From contig NZ_QXFK01000019.1 in assembly GCF_003581645.1 (NCBI RefSeq), forward strand, positions 434,001-498,000: a stretch of 64,000 bases of DNA. Direction: 5' to 3'. Below, one piece after another: positions 25,847 to 36,324 of this stretch. This DNA comes from Pelagerythrobacter aerophilus (lineage in GTDB: Bacteria; Pseudomonadota; Alphaproteobacteria; Sphingomonadales; Sphingomonadaceae). Position numbers and translations under genes: made by a program. Below the pieces are notes generated by a model, which was not told where the DNA came from, did no database searches, and saw only the letters and a list, made by a program, of their open reading frames with translations. Every line of letters starts with the position of its first letter. Within the stretch, counting starts at the first letter, position 1.

Positions 25847-26452
25847 ATGAAAAGAGTTTTTGCCCTGGCCGCCCTCGGGGCAGGCTTCGTCGCCGCGCCC
25901 GCCATGGCGCAGGACAATGCCGCCCCTGGCGGTCTCTATGTCGGCGCCATCGCTGGCTACGAGGGGATCGAAGTCGAATCGGCCGACAACTCGGTCAGCG
26001 CCGACGCCGACTCGGCGGTTTACGGCATCACTGCCGGTTACGACCTCAGCCTCGGCAGCGCCTTCGTCGGAGTCGAGGGCGAGCTTTCGACCAGCGGCGG
26101 TTCGACGACTTTCCCCGATAGCTTCTCGGGCGCGCGAGACGGACTGGACGCCGACGGTCAGTACTACATCGGCGCGCGCGCCGGCGTCGCGCTGACGCCG
26201 GGCATCGCCGCTTACGGCAAGATCGGCTACACCTCGCTCGATACCAAGGCCTTCACCTCCTCGGGTTCGCTCGAGGAGCTCGACGACAATGCCGGCGGCC
26301 TGCGCTTCGGCGGCGGCGTCCAGGTGCAGTTGCCCGGCCCGTTCGAAGGACGCCTCGAATATCGCCGCTCGCGCTACAAGGACATTGCCGACGGCACCTA
26401 CGGCGACGCCACGACCGATCAGGCCGTGGCGAGCCTCGGGGTCCGCTTCTGA
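25847..26452 (+). CDS. Outer-membrane beta-barrel protein (OmpA/Omp25-like porin family)
   Basis: Small outer-membrane protein of 201 residues with signal peptide cleaved after AMA (about residue 21). The mature chain begins with aromatic-edged strands (GGLYVGAIAGYEGIEV, AVYGITAGYDLSLGSAFVGVEGEL) and ends GVRF with a terminal Phe, typical of an eight-stranded barrel recognised by the BAM complex. Resembles Omp25/Omp31-type proteins. AAAGGA lies 7 bases before the ATG. A G+C-rich hairpin follows the stop. Confidence 0.88.
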   Translation: MKRVFALAALGAGFVAAPAMAQDNAAPGGLYVGAIAGYEGIEVESADNSVSADADSAVYGITAGYDLSLGSAFVGVEGELSTSGGSTTFPDSFSGARDGLDADGQYYIGARAGVALTPGIAAYGKIGYTSLDTKAFTSSGSLEELDDNAGGLRFGGGVQVQLPGPFEGRLEYRRSRYKDIADGTYGDATTDQAVASLGVRF

Positions 26453-26461
26453 CGCAAACGA

Positions 26462-26487
26462 GAGGCCGTCCGGCAACGGGCGGCCTC
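26462..26487. terminator. Hairpin after the barrel gene
   Basis: A 10-bp stem GAGGCCGTCC, loop GGCAAC, GGGCGGCCTC just after the stop at 26452 and before the convergent cdd stop. No T-run follows on either strand, so termination strength is uncertain. Confidence 0.5.
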
Positions 26488-26500
26488 CTCCTGCTCGAAG

Positions 26501-26911
26501 CTAGTTCAGGCTCGCCGGCCCGAATGCGTCGGGCAGGAGCGCGCTAAGCCTGGTCCGGCGCACATCATTCGGGCCGACGCAGAGCACCTCCGGGTCGGTG
26601 CCGCCAAGCGCGGCAAGTTCGTTGAGAACCTGCCGGCAGCGCCCGCAGGGAGTGAGCGGTTCGCGGCCCGGCCCGGTCACCGCCACCGCCTCCAGCCCCC
26701 CGCGCACACCGTCCGCCATTGCCTTCGCCACCGCGACCGTCTCCGCGCAAAGCGCGAGGCCGTAGCTGGCGTTCTCGATATTCGCCCCCGTCACCACGCT
26801 GCCGTCGGCAAAACGAAGCGCGGCTCCCACCGGGAACTGCGAATAGGGCGCATAGGCTTTATCAGCCGCGGCGCGGGCGGCGGCGATGAGGTCGTCGTCG
26901 GTCATTGTCAT
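26501..26911 (-). CDS. cdd: Cytidine deaminase
   Basis: Homotetrameric-type cytidine deaminase of 136 residues converting cytidine and deoxycytidine to uridines in pyrimidine salvage. The zinc site is complete: CAETVA (Cys with catalytic Glu) and PCGRCRQ (two Cys). FPVGAAL and GANIENASYGL are the substrate-binding motifs. The ATG at 26911 is used; a second in-frame ATG is at 26905. Last gene of the UPF0262 - GH25-like - cdd operon (23-base gap). Confidence 0.95.
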   Translation of the reverse strand: MTMTDDDLIAAARAAADKAYAPYSQFPVGAALRFADGSVVTGANIENASYGLALCAETVAVAKAMADGVRGGLEAVAVTGPGREPLTPCGRCRQVLNELAALGGTDPEVLCVGPNDVRRTRLSALLPDAFGPASLN

Positions 26912-26934
26912 TCCGAGATCCTACGGAGAAAACG

Positions 26935-27636
26935 TCAAGGCTGCACCACCACCCAGCGCAGGGGCCCTTCGGCAGCTTCGGTCTGCAGCGAAGTGCTGGC
27001 GGTCCACAGCAGCCACGGCCGGCCGGCATATTCGGGCGGGAAGCGGGTGCGGGTGAGCCAGAGGTGGCGTTCGAGCATGCCCGCCAGATGATAGCGTTCC
27101 TCGAAACCCGGATCGACCTTGAGGATCACCGCCTTGCCCGCGTGCATCTCGATCTGGTTGATCAGCGTCATCAATTCGCTCTCGACCGCAGCATCGCCGA
27201 CGCGCTCGCTGCACTCCTGCGCGATGCGCGACAGCTCGATCGCCGGCGGCAAAAGCGCCGGATCGCGCGGGACCATGGTGACGAAGTTGGCCGACTGCCC
27301 GTCCGCCATGGTGCAGGGGTCGAATCGATGGACTGCCCCGACCTGCAGCCCCGCCGCGCGCGCTTCGGCGAGTTGGTTCCCGAAGTGCAGGTTCCGGCCC
27401 TTGGCGCCGTCGCTCGCGTCGATATAGACGAAGCTTGCGCCGAGCGCGCGCAAGGTGCGGAAATTGACCGCGCCGTCGGCCGGGCCGATCCGCGCGCCCT
27501 GATCGGGAAACGCGGTCTCGTCGGGCCGCCAGCGCTGCAGGTCCCACCACAGCCATGCGCCGCCCGCCAGCGCGGCGAGCAGCAGTAGCCCGAGCGCGCG
27601 CGTGCGCCATCCGATTCGTCTCGCCTTGCGTGCCAT
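26935..27636 (-). CDS. GH25-like protein with degenerate active site
   Basis: Membrane-anchored protein of 233 residues: an N-terminal basic segment and TM helix (about 13-31), then a lysozyme-type GH25 barrel outline. Recognisable landmarks are the opening FPDQGARIGPADGAVNFRTL, FVYIDASDG, AARAAGLQVGAVHRF, the FVTMVPRDPALLPPAIELS segment and YAGRPWLLWTAS. In active GH25 enzymes the opening carries a catalytic Asp (G-x-D-V-S) and the middle strand D-x-E. Here the opening reads GARIG and the strand IELS, so the Asp and the Glu appear lost. Muramidase activity is therefore doubtful; a binding or regulatory role is inference. Operon with UPF0262 (10-base gap) and cdd. Confidence 0.78.
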   Translation of the reverse strand: MARKARRIGWRTRALGLLLLAALAGGAWLWWDLQRWRPDETAFPDQGARIGPADGAVNFRTLRALGASFVYIDASDGAKGRNLHFGNQLAEARAAGLQVGAVHRFDPCTMADGQSANFVTMVPRDPALLPPAIELSRIAQECSERVGDAAVESELMTLINQIEMHAGKAVILKVDPGFEERYHLAGMLERHLWLTRTRFPPEYAGRPWLLWTASTSLQTEAAEGPLRWVVVQP

Positions 27637-27646
27637 TGGCCCCCCG

Positions 27647-28141
27647 TCACCCCTTGATATGGAGGACGCAGATCAAGGTAAACAGCCGCCGTGCGGTGGG
27701 GAAATCGGTTTCGACTTTGCCGTCGAGCCGCTCGAGCAGCAGCTCGGCCGCGTTGTTGTGGATGCCACGGCGGGCCATGTCGATCGTTTCGATCTCCGCC
27801 GGGGTCGCCTTGCGGATCGCCTGGTAATAACTGTCGCAGATCGCGAAATACTCGCGAATCGGCCGCCGGAAACGGGCGAGGCCGAGAACGATCGTCTCCA
27901 CCGGCGCTTCCGCCATGTCGCGAATGTCCAGCGCAAGCCGCCCGTCGTGCACTGCAAGGTTGAGGCGCCAGGGCCCTTCGTGGCCCCGCTCCACCGCGCG
28001 CAGCGGCTTGAACGTGTTTTCCTCGATCAGATCGTAGATCGCGACCCGCCGTTCCTGCTCGACATCGGCGTTGCGCCACAGGATCGTGTCCTGATCGAGC
28101 GCGATGTGGGCGATGCGCCAGGGATTGTCGGGAGCGGGCAT
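27647..28141 (-). CDS. UPF0262 family protein
   Basis: Protein of 164 residues of the alphaproteobacterial UPF0262 family, function unknown. The conserved core ERRVAIYDLIEENTF, FDYYxAIR-like CDSYYQAIRKATPAEIETIDMARRGIHNNAAELL and DFxTARRLFTLICVLH are all present. No signal peptide or membrane helix. First in an operon with a degenerate GH25 protein and cytidine deaminase. The ATG at 28141 is preceded by GAGGGA. Divergent from dnaB with 199 bases between starts. Confidence 0.92.
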   Translation of the reverse strand: MPAPDNPWRIAHIALDQDTILWRNADVEQERRVAIYDLIEENTFKPLRAVERGHEGPWRLNLAVHDGRLALDIRDMAEAPVETIVLGLARFRRPIREYFAICDSYYQAIRKATPAEIETIDMARRGIHNNAAELLLERLDGKVETDFPTARRLFTLICVLHIKG

Positions 28142-28340
28142 GATCCCTCGCGCTTTCGCAGATGCGAAGGGGCCGGGGCAAGCATCGAATATGACGACCG
28201 GAAATATATCCGGCGGTGGCAGCGGCATAAAGGATTCGCGAGAACCCGGCGCCTTTGCGAGCGTCATCCCCACTATCCACAAGCGGCGTTGGTACCGCTG
28301 CACTTGCCATCGCTGCGCAGCCCTGCGCACAAGGCCGCCG

Positions 28341-29855
28341 ATGGCCGAACAAGACCTCCTGACCCGCCCCGAATCGGATACCGCGCAAGGGCGCGCGCTG
28401 CCCGCCAATATCGAGGCGGAGGCGGCATTCCTCGGTGCGGTGCTGATCGACAACCGGGTGATCGAGGAACTCCCCGTCGCGGTCCGGCCCGAGCATTTCT
28501 TCGAGCCCGTCCACCAGCGGATCTACGAGCGCGTGCTGACGCTGCTCGACCGCAACGCGGTGGTCACGCCGGTGACGCTCAAGCCCTATTTCGAGGCTGA
28601 CGAGGCGCTCAAGGAACTGGGCGGGATCACCTATCTCGCGCAGCTCACCGCGGACGGGCAGGGCCTGCTTGCCCCGCGCGAACTGGCCCAGCAGATCTAC
28701 GACCTGGCGCTGCTACGCGAGCTGGTCAGCGTCGGCCGCACATTGGTCGAAGGGGCGCTCGACACGAGCGAGGACGTCGCCCCGATGGACCGCATCGCAC
28801 AGGCCGAGGCCGACCTGTTCCGCGTCGCCGAAGGCGCCTCGAGCACGAGCGAGGCGTCGAGCTTCGGCATGGCGACCAACAAGGCGCTAGGCATGATCGA
28901 ACTGGCGATCAATTCCGGCGGCCACATCTCGGGCAAGACGACCGGCTTCACTTCGGTCAACGACAAGTGCGGCGGCCTCCACAATTCGGACCTCATCATC
29001 CTCGCCGGCCGTCCGGGCATGGGCAAGTCGTCGCTGGCAACCAACATCGCCTTCAACTGCGCCGACCGCCTGCTGCGCGACCGGCGCGACCAGATCGAGG
29101 AGGGCAAGTCGGTCGGCGCCGGCGTGGCGCTGTTCAGCCTGGAAATGAGCGCCGACCAGCTCGCCACCCGTATCCTGGCGGAGCAGGCCGGGATCAGCTC
29201 AGAAGCGCTCCGCATGGGCAAGATCAGCCGCGACGAGTTCCAGAAGCTGAGCTTCGCCAGCCAGCGCCTCGCCGAGCTGCCGCTATTCATCGACGACACG
29301 CCCGCCCTCACCATCGCCGCGCTGCGGACCCGCGCGCGGCGGCTGAAGCGCAAGCACGACATCGGCCTGGTGGTCGTCGACTATCTGCAGCTCCTGCAAG
29401 GCAGCGGGCGCGCCAGCGACAACCGCGTGAACGAGATCTCCGAGATCAGCCGCGGCCTCAAGACGCTGGCCAAGGAGCTCGACCTGCCGGTGATCGCCCT
29501 CTCGCAGCTCAGCCGTGCGGTCGAGCAGCGCGACGACAAGCGGCCGATGCTCTCCGACCTGCGCGAATCGGGCTCGATCGAGCAGGACGCGGACATGGTC
29601 TGGTTCATCTACCGCGAGGACTACTACGTCGCCGCGCGCGAACCGAAACGTCCGGTGGAGAGCGATGATGCCAAGACGCACGAGGCGCACAGCGCATGGG
29701 CGGCGGAAATGGAGCGCGTCTTCGGCCTCGCCGAGCTGATCGTCGCCAAGCAGCGCCACGGCGCGACCGGCAAAGTGCGGCTGCGCTTCGAACCGCGCAT
29801 CACGCGCTTCTCGGACCTGGCCGAGGAAGACCGGCGCACCGGCGAATACGACTAG
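28341..29855 (+). CDS. dnaB: Replicative DNA helicase DnaB
   Basis: Hexameric 5'-3' helicase of the replication fork, 504 residues. The N-terminal DnaG-interacting domain (about 18-120) begins PANIEAEAAFLGAVLID. The RecA-like C-domain has Walker A GRPGMGKSS at 223-231, Walker B LVVVDYLQLL, the Arg-finger region and DLRESGSIEQDADMV. LSQLSRAVEQR is a DnaB hallmark. The C-terminus ends KVRLRFEPRITRFSDLAEE. The frame extends upstream to 28104, but the family start MAEQDLL at 28341 is supported. No intein is present. Confidence 0.96.
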   Translation: MAEQDLLTRPESDTAQGRALPANIEAEAAFLGAVLIDNRVIEELPVAVRPEHFFEPVHQRIYERVLTLLDRNAVVTPVTLKPYFEADEALKELGGITYLAQLTADGQGLLAPRELAQQIYDLALLRELVSVGRTLVEGALDTSEDVAPMDRIAQAEADLFRVAEGASSTSEASSFGMATNKALGMIELAINSGGHISGKTTGFTSVNDKCGGLHNSDLIILAGRPGMGKSSLATNIAFNCADRLLRDRRDQIEEGKSVGAGVALFSLEMSADQLATRILAEQAGISSEALRMGKISRDEFQKLSFASQRLAELPLFIDDTPALTIAALRTRARRLKRKHDIGLVVVDYLQLLQGSGRASDNRVNEISEISRGLKTLAKELDLPVIALSQLSRAVEQRDDKRPMLSDLRESGSIEQDADMVWFIYREDYYVAAREPKRPVESDDAKTHEAHSAWAAEMERVFGLAELIVAKQRHGATGKVRLRFEPRITRFSDLAEEDRRTGEYD

Positions 29856-29859
29856 GGCT

Positions 29860-30369
29860 TCACGGCCCGCATTCGAACAAGCCCTCGATCACCCGCTTCG
29901 CCTCGCCAGGACCGGTGAAAGTCAGCGTCGCGGGATAGATCGGTGATTCCATCGCCGCCTGCGGCTCTTCGGCGATCGGCGCCTCACCTGTCCTGGCGAT
30001 CGTCAACGTCAGCCCCTGGCCGCCGAAGCGCGCGCCATCCGCCATCGCGTCGTAGCCGCCCCGACCCTCCATCTCGAGCCGCTGTACCGAGCCGCCATAT
30101 TTCACGGCGGCCACTGCGCCGACTTCGTCGAGCACATTGCCACGCCCGAGGAAGATCGGCACTTGCCCGTCGCTGCGGCGGAACGCGCAGGCGAGTTCGC
30201 CCTCGAGCCGGGCAGCACGAATATCGTCCTCGCCCAGCTCTTCCAGCGTCGCCGACGGTTCGACGGCCGGCATGGCAGACGGCTCAGCAACGTCCGGCTC
30301 CCGAGTCGGTTCACCGGCGTCGCCGCAGGCTGCCAGCACAAGGGCCGCGCCGAGGATCGCAATTCGCAT
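29860..30369 (-). CDS. Hypothetical lipoprotein, 169 aa
   Basis: Lipoprotein of 169 residues with lipobox L-A-A-C (Cys15). After an acidic Pro-rich linker, the body has one Cys pair candidate (ACAFRR and FECGP) and beta-strand-like segments (GGSVQRLEMEGRGGYD, LTLTIARTG, YPATLTFTGPG). The order resembles small sphingomonad lipoproteins without known function. Converges on dnaB with 4 bases between stops. Confidence 0.78.
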   Translation of the reverse strand: MRIAILGAALVLAACGDAGEPTREPDVAEPSAMPAVEPSATLEELGEDDIRAARLEGELACAFRRSDGQVPIFLGRGNVLDEVGAVAAVKYGGSVQRLEMEGRGGYDAMADGARFGGQGLTLTIARTGEAPIAEEPQAAMESPIYPATLTFTGPGEAKRVIEGLFECGP

Positions 30370-30424
30370 GGAGTTCTCCTTCGGCCACCAACGCGCGGGA
30401 CGGCGCCGGGGGTCCGTAAGTTGC

Positions 30425-31615
30425 CTATAGGCCCAGATTGAGCCGCCGCGTCACCGTATAGTCGATCACCGAGACGAGCAGCCAGCCGATGTTCCAGCGC
30501 ACGCGGTTCCACAGCGTCGCGCGCTTGCGGTGGAGCGCCGGCGTAATCGCCTCCGACGCTTCGATGTGATGCGAGATGTACTCCCGCATCCGCTCCGCCA
30601 GCGCGGCGTCCTCTATCTGCAGCATCAGCTCGAGGTTGAGATAGAGGCTGCGCATGTCGAAGTTGGCGCTGCCGAGATAGACCACGTCGTCGAGCACGAT
30701 CAGCTTGGTGTGCAGCTTGCAGGGCGTGAATTCCCAGATCCGCGCCCCCTTGCGCAGCAGGTAGCTGTAGAGCGATCGGGTCGCGCCCACGGTGGCGGCG
30801 TTGTCGCTCTTGCCCGCCATCACCAGCCGCGTCTGACCCTTCGCCGCGATCCGGCCGATCCGCCGCTGCAGCCGCGTGGGCGGGGAGAAATAGGCCATCA
30901 GCATGTCGAGCCGCTGCCCTTCCAGCAGGTCCTCGCTGACACAGCGCGCCCAGGTGGAAAGGCCGTTGGTCGGTCCGCCCACCAGCCAGCGCGCGCCGCC
31001 CTCCGCCCAGTCCCAGGTCCTCACCGCGCGGCGGATGGAGCGGAACTTGTGGTCGTCGACGTCGCACCAGCCGCTGAGTCGCGCGAACCAGTCGGTCAGC
31101 CCCTTCACCGCGGTTCCCTCGATACGGATGGCGAGATCGTTCCAGCCGTCCTCGTCGGGCGGAGCAAAGTAGGAATCCTCGATATTGAAGCCGCCGATCA
31201 TCCCACTTTCGTCGTCGGCGATGACGATCTTCTGGTGGTTGCGGATCAGATAGCGCTGCGTCCAGCGCGGGCTGAAACAATGGACGGTGCCCCCCGCGGC
31301 GCGCAGGGGGGCGAGGAATGCGTCGCCCGCCGCCGCGCCGAAGCCGTCGAGAATCAGCGTGACGTCGACGCCGCGCCCTGCCGCTTCGATCAGCGCATTG
31401 CGCAGCGCGGTGCCGACCTCGTCCTTGGCATAGATGTAGAAGCACAGCTTCAGCGAGCGCCTGGCTTCGCGGACCATCGCGAACAGCGCCTCGCGCCGAT
31501 CCTTGCCCCCCGGATAGAAGGTCAGATCCTGCCCACCGGCGTGCATCGAGAAGGGATCGGGATCGGTGAAGGCGGCACGATCGGCAATATCGCCTGAGGT
31601 CTGCGCACCGGCCAT
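30425..31615 (-). CDS. Phospholipase D-type (cardiolipin synthase-like) protein
   Basis: Protein of 396 residues with two HKD motifs of the phospholipase D superfamily: [11 protein letters not shown] with GGFN (about 120-140) and [11 protein letters not shown] with GSANFDMRS (about 310-330). It lacks the N-terminal transmembrane pair of ClsA; a hydrophobic stretch near the C-terminus ([12 protein letters not shown]) may attach it to the membrane. It likely makes cardiolipin from phosphatidylglycerol, as in ClsB/ClsC, although other phosphatidyl transfers are possible. Confidence 0.88.
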   Translation of the reverse strand: MAGAQTSGDIADRAAFTDPDPFSMHAGGQDLTFYPGGKDRREALFAMVREARRSLKLCFYIYAKDEVGTALRNALIEAAGRGVDVTLILDGFGAAAGDAFLAPLRAAGGTVHCFSPRWTQRYLIRNHQKIVIADDESGMIGGFNIEDSYFAPPDEDGWNDLAIRIEGTAVKGLTDWFARLSGWCDVDDHKFRSIRRAVRTWDWAEGGARWLVGGPTNGLSTWARCVSEDLLEGQRLDMLMAYFSPPTRLQRRIGRIAAKGQTRLVMAGKSDNAATVGATRSLYSYLLRKGARIWEFTPCKLHTKLIVLDDVVYLGSANFDMRSLYLNLELMLQIEDAALAERMREYISHHIEASEAITPALHRKRATLWNRVRWNIGWLLVSVIDYTVTRRLNLGL

Positions 31616-31654
31616 CGCGCAGCCTTAGGGCGTGCCGCGCCCGGGCGCAAATCC

Positions 31655-31683
31655 TTGACTTTCGCGCCCTGGCCGCCTAGCTG
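31655..31683 (+). promoter_or_regulatory. Candidate sigma-70 promoter of rpoZ
   Basis: TTGACT at 31655-31660, a 17-base spacer, then TAGCTG at 31678-31683, 44 bases before the rpoZ start. The -10 matches consensus only partly, as is common in these bacteria. Confidence 0.45.
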
Positions 31684-31726
31684 GCACGCTTTCCGAACAA
31701 CCCATTCGCAAACATCGGAGTGCCAC

Positions 31727-32071
31727 ATGGCGCGCGTTACCGTCGAAGATTGTGTCGACAAGATCCCCAACCGTTTCGATCTCGTGCTGCTGTCCGCGCA
31801 GCGCGCGCGGGAAATCTCGGGTGGTGCGGAGCTGTCCGTCGATCGCGACCGCGACAAGAATCCGGTCGTCGCCCTGCGCGAAATCGCGGAACAGACGGTG
31901 CGGCCGAAGGAACTCAAGGAATCGCTCGTCACCGGCCTGCAGAAGATCCTGCCCGACGACGAGGACGAGGCGGACGAAATCGGTTCGCTGAGCCAGTCGG
32001 CCGAAGCGCTGCGCATCACCGCCTCCGCTCCGACCCGCTCGACCTCGATCGGCTCCGACTACGAGGGCTAA
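31727..32071 (+). CDS. rpoZ: RNA polymerase omega subunit
   Basis: Omega subunit of RNA polymerase, 114 residues; it supports beta' folding and in many bacteria ppGpp binding. Begins [31 protein letters not shown] and continues [11 protein letters not shown], the omega signature. An acidic linker (PDDEDEADE) and a short Ser/Thr-rich tail follow, typical of sphingomonad omega. GGAG lies 7 bases before the ATG. Single-gene unit with promoter and terminator visible. Confidence 0.96.
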   Translation: MARVTVEDCVDKIPNRFDLVLLSAQRAREISGGAELSVDRDRDKNPVVALREIAEQTVRPKELKESLVTGLQKILPDDEDEADEIGSLSQSAEALRITASAPTRSTSIGSDYEG

Positions 32072-32091
32072 ACCGCCTTCCGCGACTTTCG

Positions 32092-32120
32092 AAGGGGTCG
32101 TCCGCAAGGGCGGCCCTTTT
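32092..32120 (+). terminator. Rho-independent terminator of rpoZ
   Basis: GGGTCGTCC (32095-32103), loop GCAA, GGGCGGCCC (32108-32116), then TTTT. Two G-U pairs; the A-tract before the stem extends it. Confidence 0.85.
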
Positions 32121-32173
32121 CGTATTCCGTTCGCGTGCTTCCCTCGATCGCACCGCACGGCTAGAAGCGCCGC

Positions 32174-33253
32174 ATGACAGGGGATATCGGCGAGGGAATG
32201 GCGGAGATCGCCACCGGGGCTTTGGCGGCGCGCGTGGTCGAGCCGGGCGGCGGGGAAGCAACCCCCGGCGCCACGGGTCACACGCATGAGAGCGTCTGCC
32301 TCAACTGCGGCACCCCGCTCGCCGGGCCGCATTGCCACAACTGCGGCCAGCGGGCGCACGTCCACCGCACACTGCGCGCCTTCTTCCACGACCTGCTGCA
32401 CGGCGTGCTTCATTTCGAAGGCAAGACCTGGCGCACGTTGCCGCTGCTCGTGTGGCAGCCGGGCAAGCTGACCCGCGAGTATATCGACGGCAAGCGCGCC
32501 AGCTACGTCAGCCCGATCGCATTGTTCCTGTTCGTGGTGTTCCTGAGCTACGCCCTCTTCAGTGCGCTGGGCGGATCGACGGCGTTCGCGCCCGATGTTA
32601 GCGGGATCGAGCAGGTCAAGTCGGCCTATGCCACCAACCAGAAAGAGCTGGCCGAACTGCAGGACAAGCGCGAGCGGAACCTCGACGATCCCGCCGATCT
32701 GGCCGAGATCGACGAGCGCATCGCGGAGCTCAAGGATGACCAGCAGGGTCTGGAAATGGTCATCGGCGGAGTCGGAAGCGAGTTCGAGACGAACTTCAGG
32801 GAAGGCTTCGAGAACAATCCGCTACCCGAAGGCAACGCCCTCACCGCGGCGTGGGAGAAGGCGGCCGCGAACCCGCAGCTGACGATCTACAAATTGCAGA
32901 CCAATGCCTACAAGTTCAGCTGGATGCTCATTCCGCTGAGCGTGCCGTTCGTCTGGCTGCTGTTCCCCTTCGCGCGCCGCTTCAAGGGCTACGACCACAC
33001 GGTCTTCACCACCTATTCGATCGCCTTCATGATCGCGCTGGCGGCAGTCTCGAGCCTGCTGTTCTATTTCGGCATGCCGGGCATCGGCGGACTGCTGCTG
33101 TTCTATGCGCCGTACCACATGTACCGGCAGATCCGCGGCACCTACGGCACGAGCCGCTTCGGCGCACTCTGGCGCATGCTGGCGCTGAGCCTGTTCGCGT
33201 GGATTGCGATCAGCTTCTTCCTGATGGCGATCGGCTGGATGGCCGGGCACTGA
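32174..33253 (+). CDS. DUF3667 membrane protein with zinc ribbon
   Basis: Membrane protein of 359 residues. An N-terminal zinc ribbon CLNCGTPLAGPHCHNCGQ (four Cys, about 42-60) leads into the DUF3667 segment HRTLRAFFHDLLHGVLHFEGKTWRTL and the first TM helix SPIALFLFVVFLSYALF. A coiled-coil-like charged region (about 140-200) is followed by three or four TM helices at the C-terminus. Function of DUF3667 is unknown. Transcribed after the rpoZ terminator; no clear Shine-Dalgarno. Confidence 0.88.
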   Translation: MTGDIGEGMAEIATGALAARVVEPGGGEATPGATGHTHESVCLNCGTPLAGPHCHNCGQRAHVHRTLRAFFHDLLHGVLHFEGKTWRTLPLLVWQPGKLTREYIDGKRASYVSPIALFLFVVFLSYALFSALGGSTAFAPDVSGIEQVKSAYATNQKELAELQDKRERNLDDPADLAEIDERIAELKDDQQGLEMVIGGVGSEFETNFREGFENNPLPEGNALTAAWEKAAANPQLTIYKLQTNAYKFSWMLIPLSVPFVWLLFPFARRFKGYDHTVFTTYSIAFMIALAAVSSLLFYFGMPGIGGLLLFYAPYHMYRQIRGTYGTSRFGALWRMLALSLFAWIAISFFLMAIGWMAGH

Positions 33254-33271
33254 CCGGCCCCACAGGGCCGG
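33254..33271. other. Convergent hairpin between the DUF3667 gene and ftsH
   Basis: CCGGCCC, loop CACA, GGGCCGG immediately after the DUF3667 stop. No T-run follows, so its role in termination is uncertain. Confidence 0.4.
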
Positions 33272-33297
33272 CCAGCTATCCGACAAAATTCTGACGA

Positions 33298-35253
<1,956 letters not shown>

Positions 35254-35340
35254 CGGAACAGGAATCCTTTCACCGCACAATGTAGGGGCGAGCGGGTGAA
35301 TGGCAAGATAACGGCGGCCCGCTTGCCGCGGGGCGGCGCG

Positions 35341-36324
35341 TCAGCCGATCACTCTGTCGATCAGCCAGTACGATCCGGTGATTCCGATACCGTAGGCGGC
35401 GACTCGCAAACCGGTCGCCATCGCGGGCTGCGCGAGGCGGTCGAGCGCGGCGAGCAGCGCCATAAGGGCCGCGACGACGAGCAGTTGCCCGGCCTCGACC
35501 CCGAGGTTGAAGGCGAGCAGCGCGGCAGCGATTTCCCCTTCCGGCAATCCGATCGCGGCAAGCGCGCCGGCGAAGCCGAAACCGTGCAGCAGCCCGAAAG
35601 CGAAGGCGATCGCCCAAGGGTAACGCAGCGTCCAGCTTTCCTCCCCCTTGCGCAGCCGCACGATCTCCAGCGCGAGGAACACGATCGACAGCGCGATCAG
35701 CGCCTCCACCGGGCGCCGCGGCATGCCGAGCAGCCCGAGCGAGGCGCCCGCGAGCGTAATCGAATGCGCGGCGGTAAAGGCGGTCGCGGCGAAGACCACC
35801 GGGCGCCAGCGGCGCAGCAGCAGGACCAGCGCGATCACGAACAGCAGGTGGTCCCAGCCGAGCAGGATATGCTCGACCCCGATCACGAAGTAGCTCTCGA
35901 GCACCTGCATCTGGTCGGGCCGGGCGGGGATCGTCGCGCGCGGTTCGGCCGACGTGAGGCGCAGCGCCTGCACCGGATCGCCGAGCGGCGCGACGCGCAC
36001 GAGCATGTCGGCCTGCCCGATCAGTCCGGGCATGCCGATCATGCCGCCACGCACCGTGCCTTCGCAGTGCGCCTCGGCCGCGCCGACGATGGCGAGGCCG
36101 GCAACGCCCTGCTCCACCGCGCCGAAATAGCTGCAGTTCGCGGGCAGATTGGGCGGTGGGGGTGCTTCGAGCGGCGGCGCCGTGAACGGCTCCTTCCAGG
36201 CGAGGCGCCATTCGCCGGGGGCGCTCTCGGTGAATTCCAGATAGCCGGGACGCAGCTCGTCGGCGCTGGCCGGGGCCGCGATCAAGGCCGGAAGCGCCAG
36301 CAGCAGGGCGGCGAGCCACCTCAC
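35341..36324 (-). CDS. HupE/UreJ-family membrane protein
   Basis: Integral membrane protein of 327 residues with signal peptide (cleavage near ASADE), an extracytoplasmic N-domain (about 22-145) and six or seven TM helices. The core has the HupE/UreJ_2 motifs GVEHILLGWDHLLFV (H-x4-DH, possible metal site), TAFTAAHSITL, LLHGFGFAGAL and FNLGVEAGQL. HupE/UreJ proteins transport nickel or cobalt where tested, but this longer version with an exported N-domain is untested. Its ATG overlaps the stop of the PpiC gene (ATGA). Third gene of the DUF3604 - PpiC - HupE trio; no urease or hydrogenase gene is in the window. Confidence 0.88.
   Translation of the reverse strand: MRWLAALLLALPALIAAPASADELRPGYLEFTESAPGEWRLAWKEPFTAPPLEAPPPPNLPANCSYFGAVEQGVAGLAIVGAAEAHCEGTVRGGMIGMPGLIGQADMLVRVAPLGDPVQALRLTSAEPRATIPARPDQMQVLESYFVIGVEHILLGWDHLLFVIALVLLLRRWRPVVFAATAFTAAHSITLAGASLGLLGMPRRPVEALIALSIVFLALEIVRLRKGEESWTLRYPWAIAFAFGLLHGFGFAGALAAIGLPEGEIAAALLAFNLGVEAGQLLVVAALMALLAALDRLAQPAMATGLRVAAYGIGITGSYWLIDRVIG

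Noticed and set aside
28341-29855. Intein inside dnaB
   Set aside because: The Walker A and B regions are contiguous and the length of 504 residues matches an intein-free DnaB.
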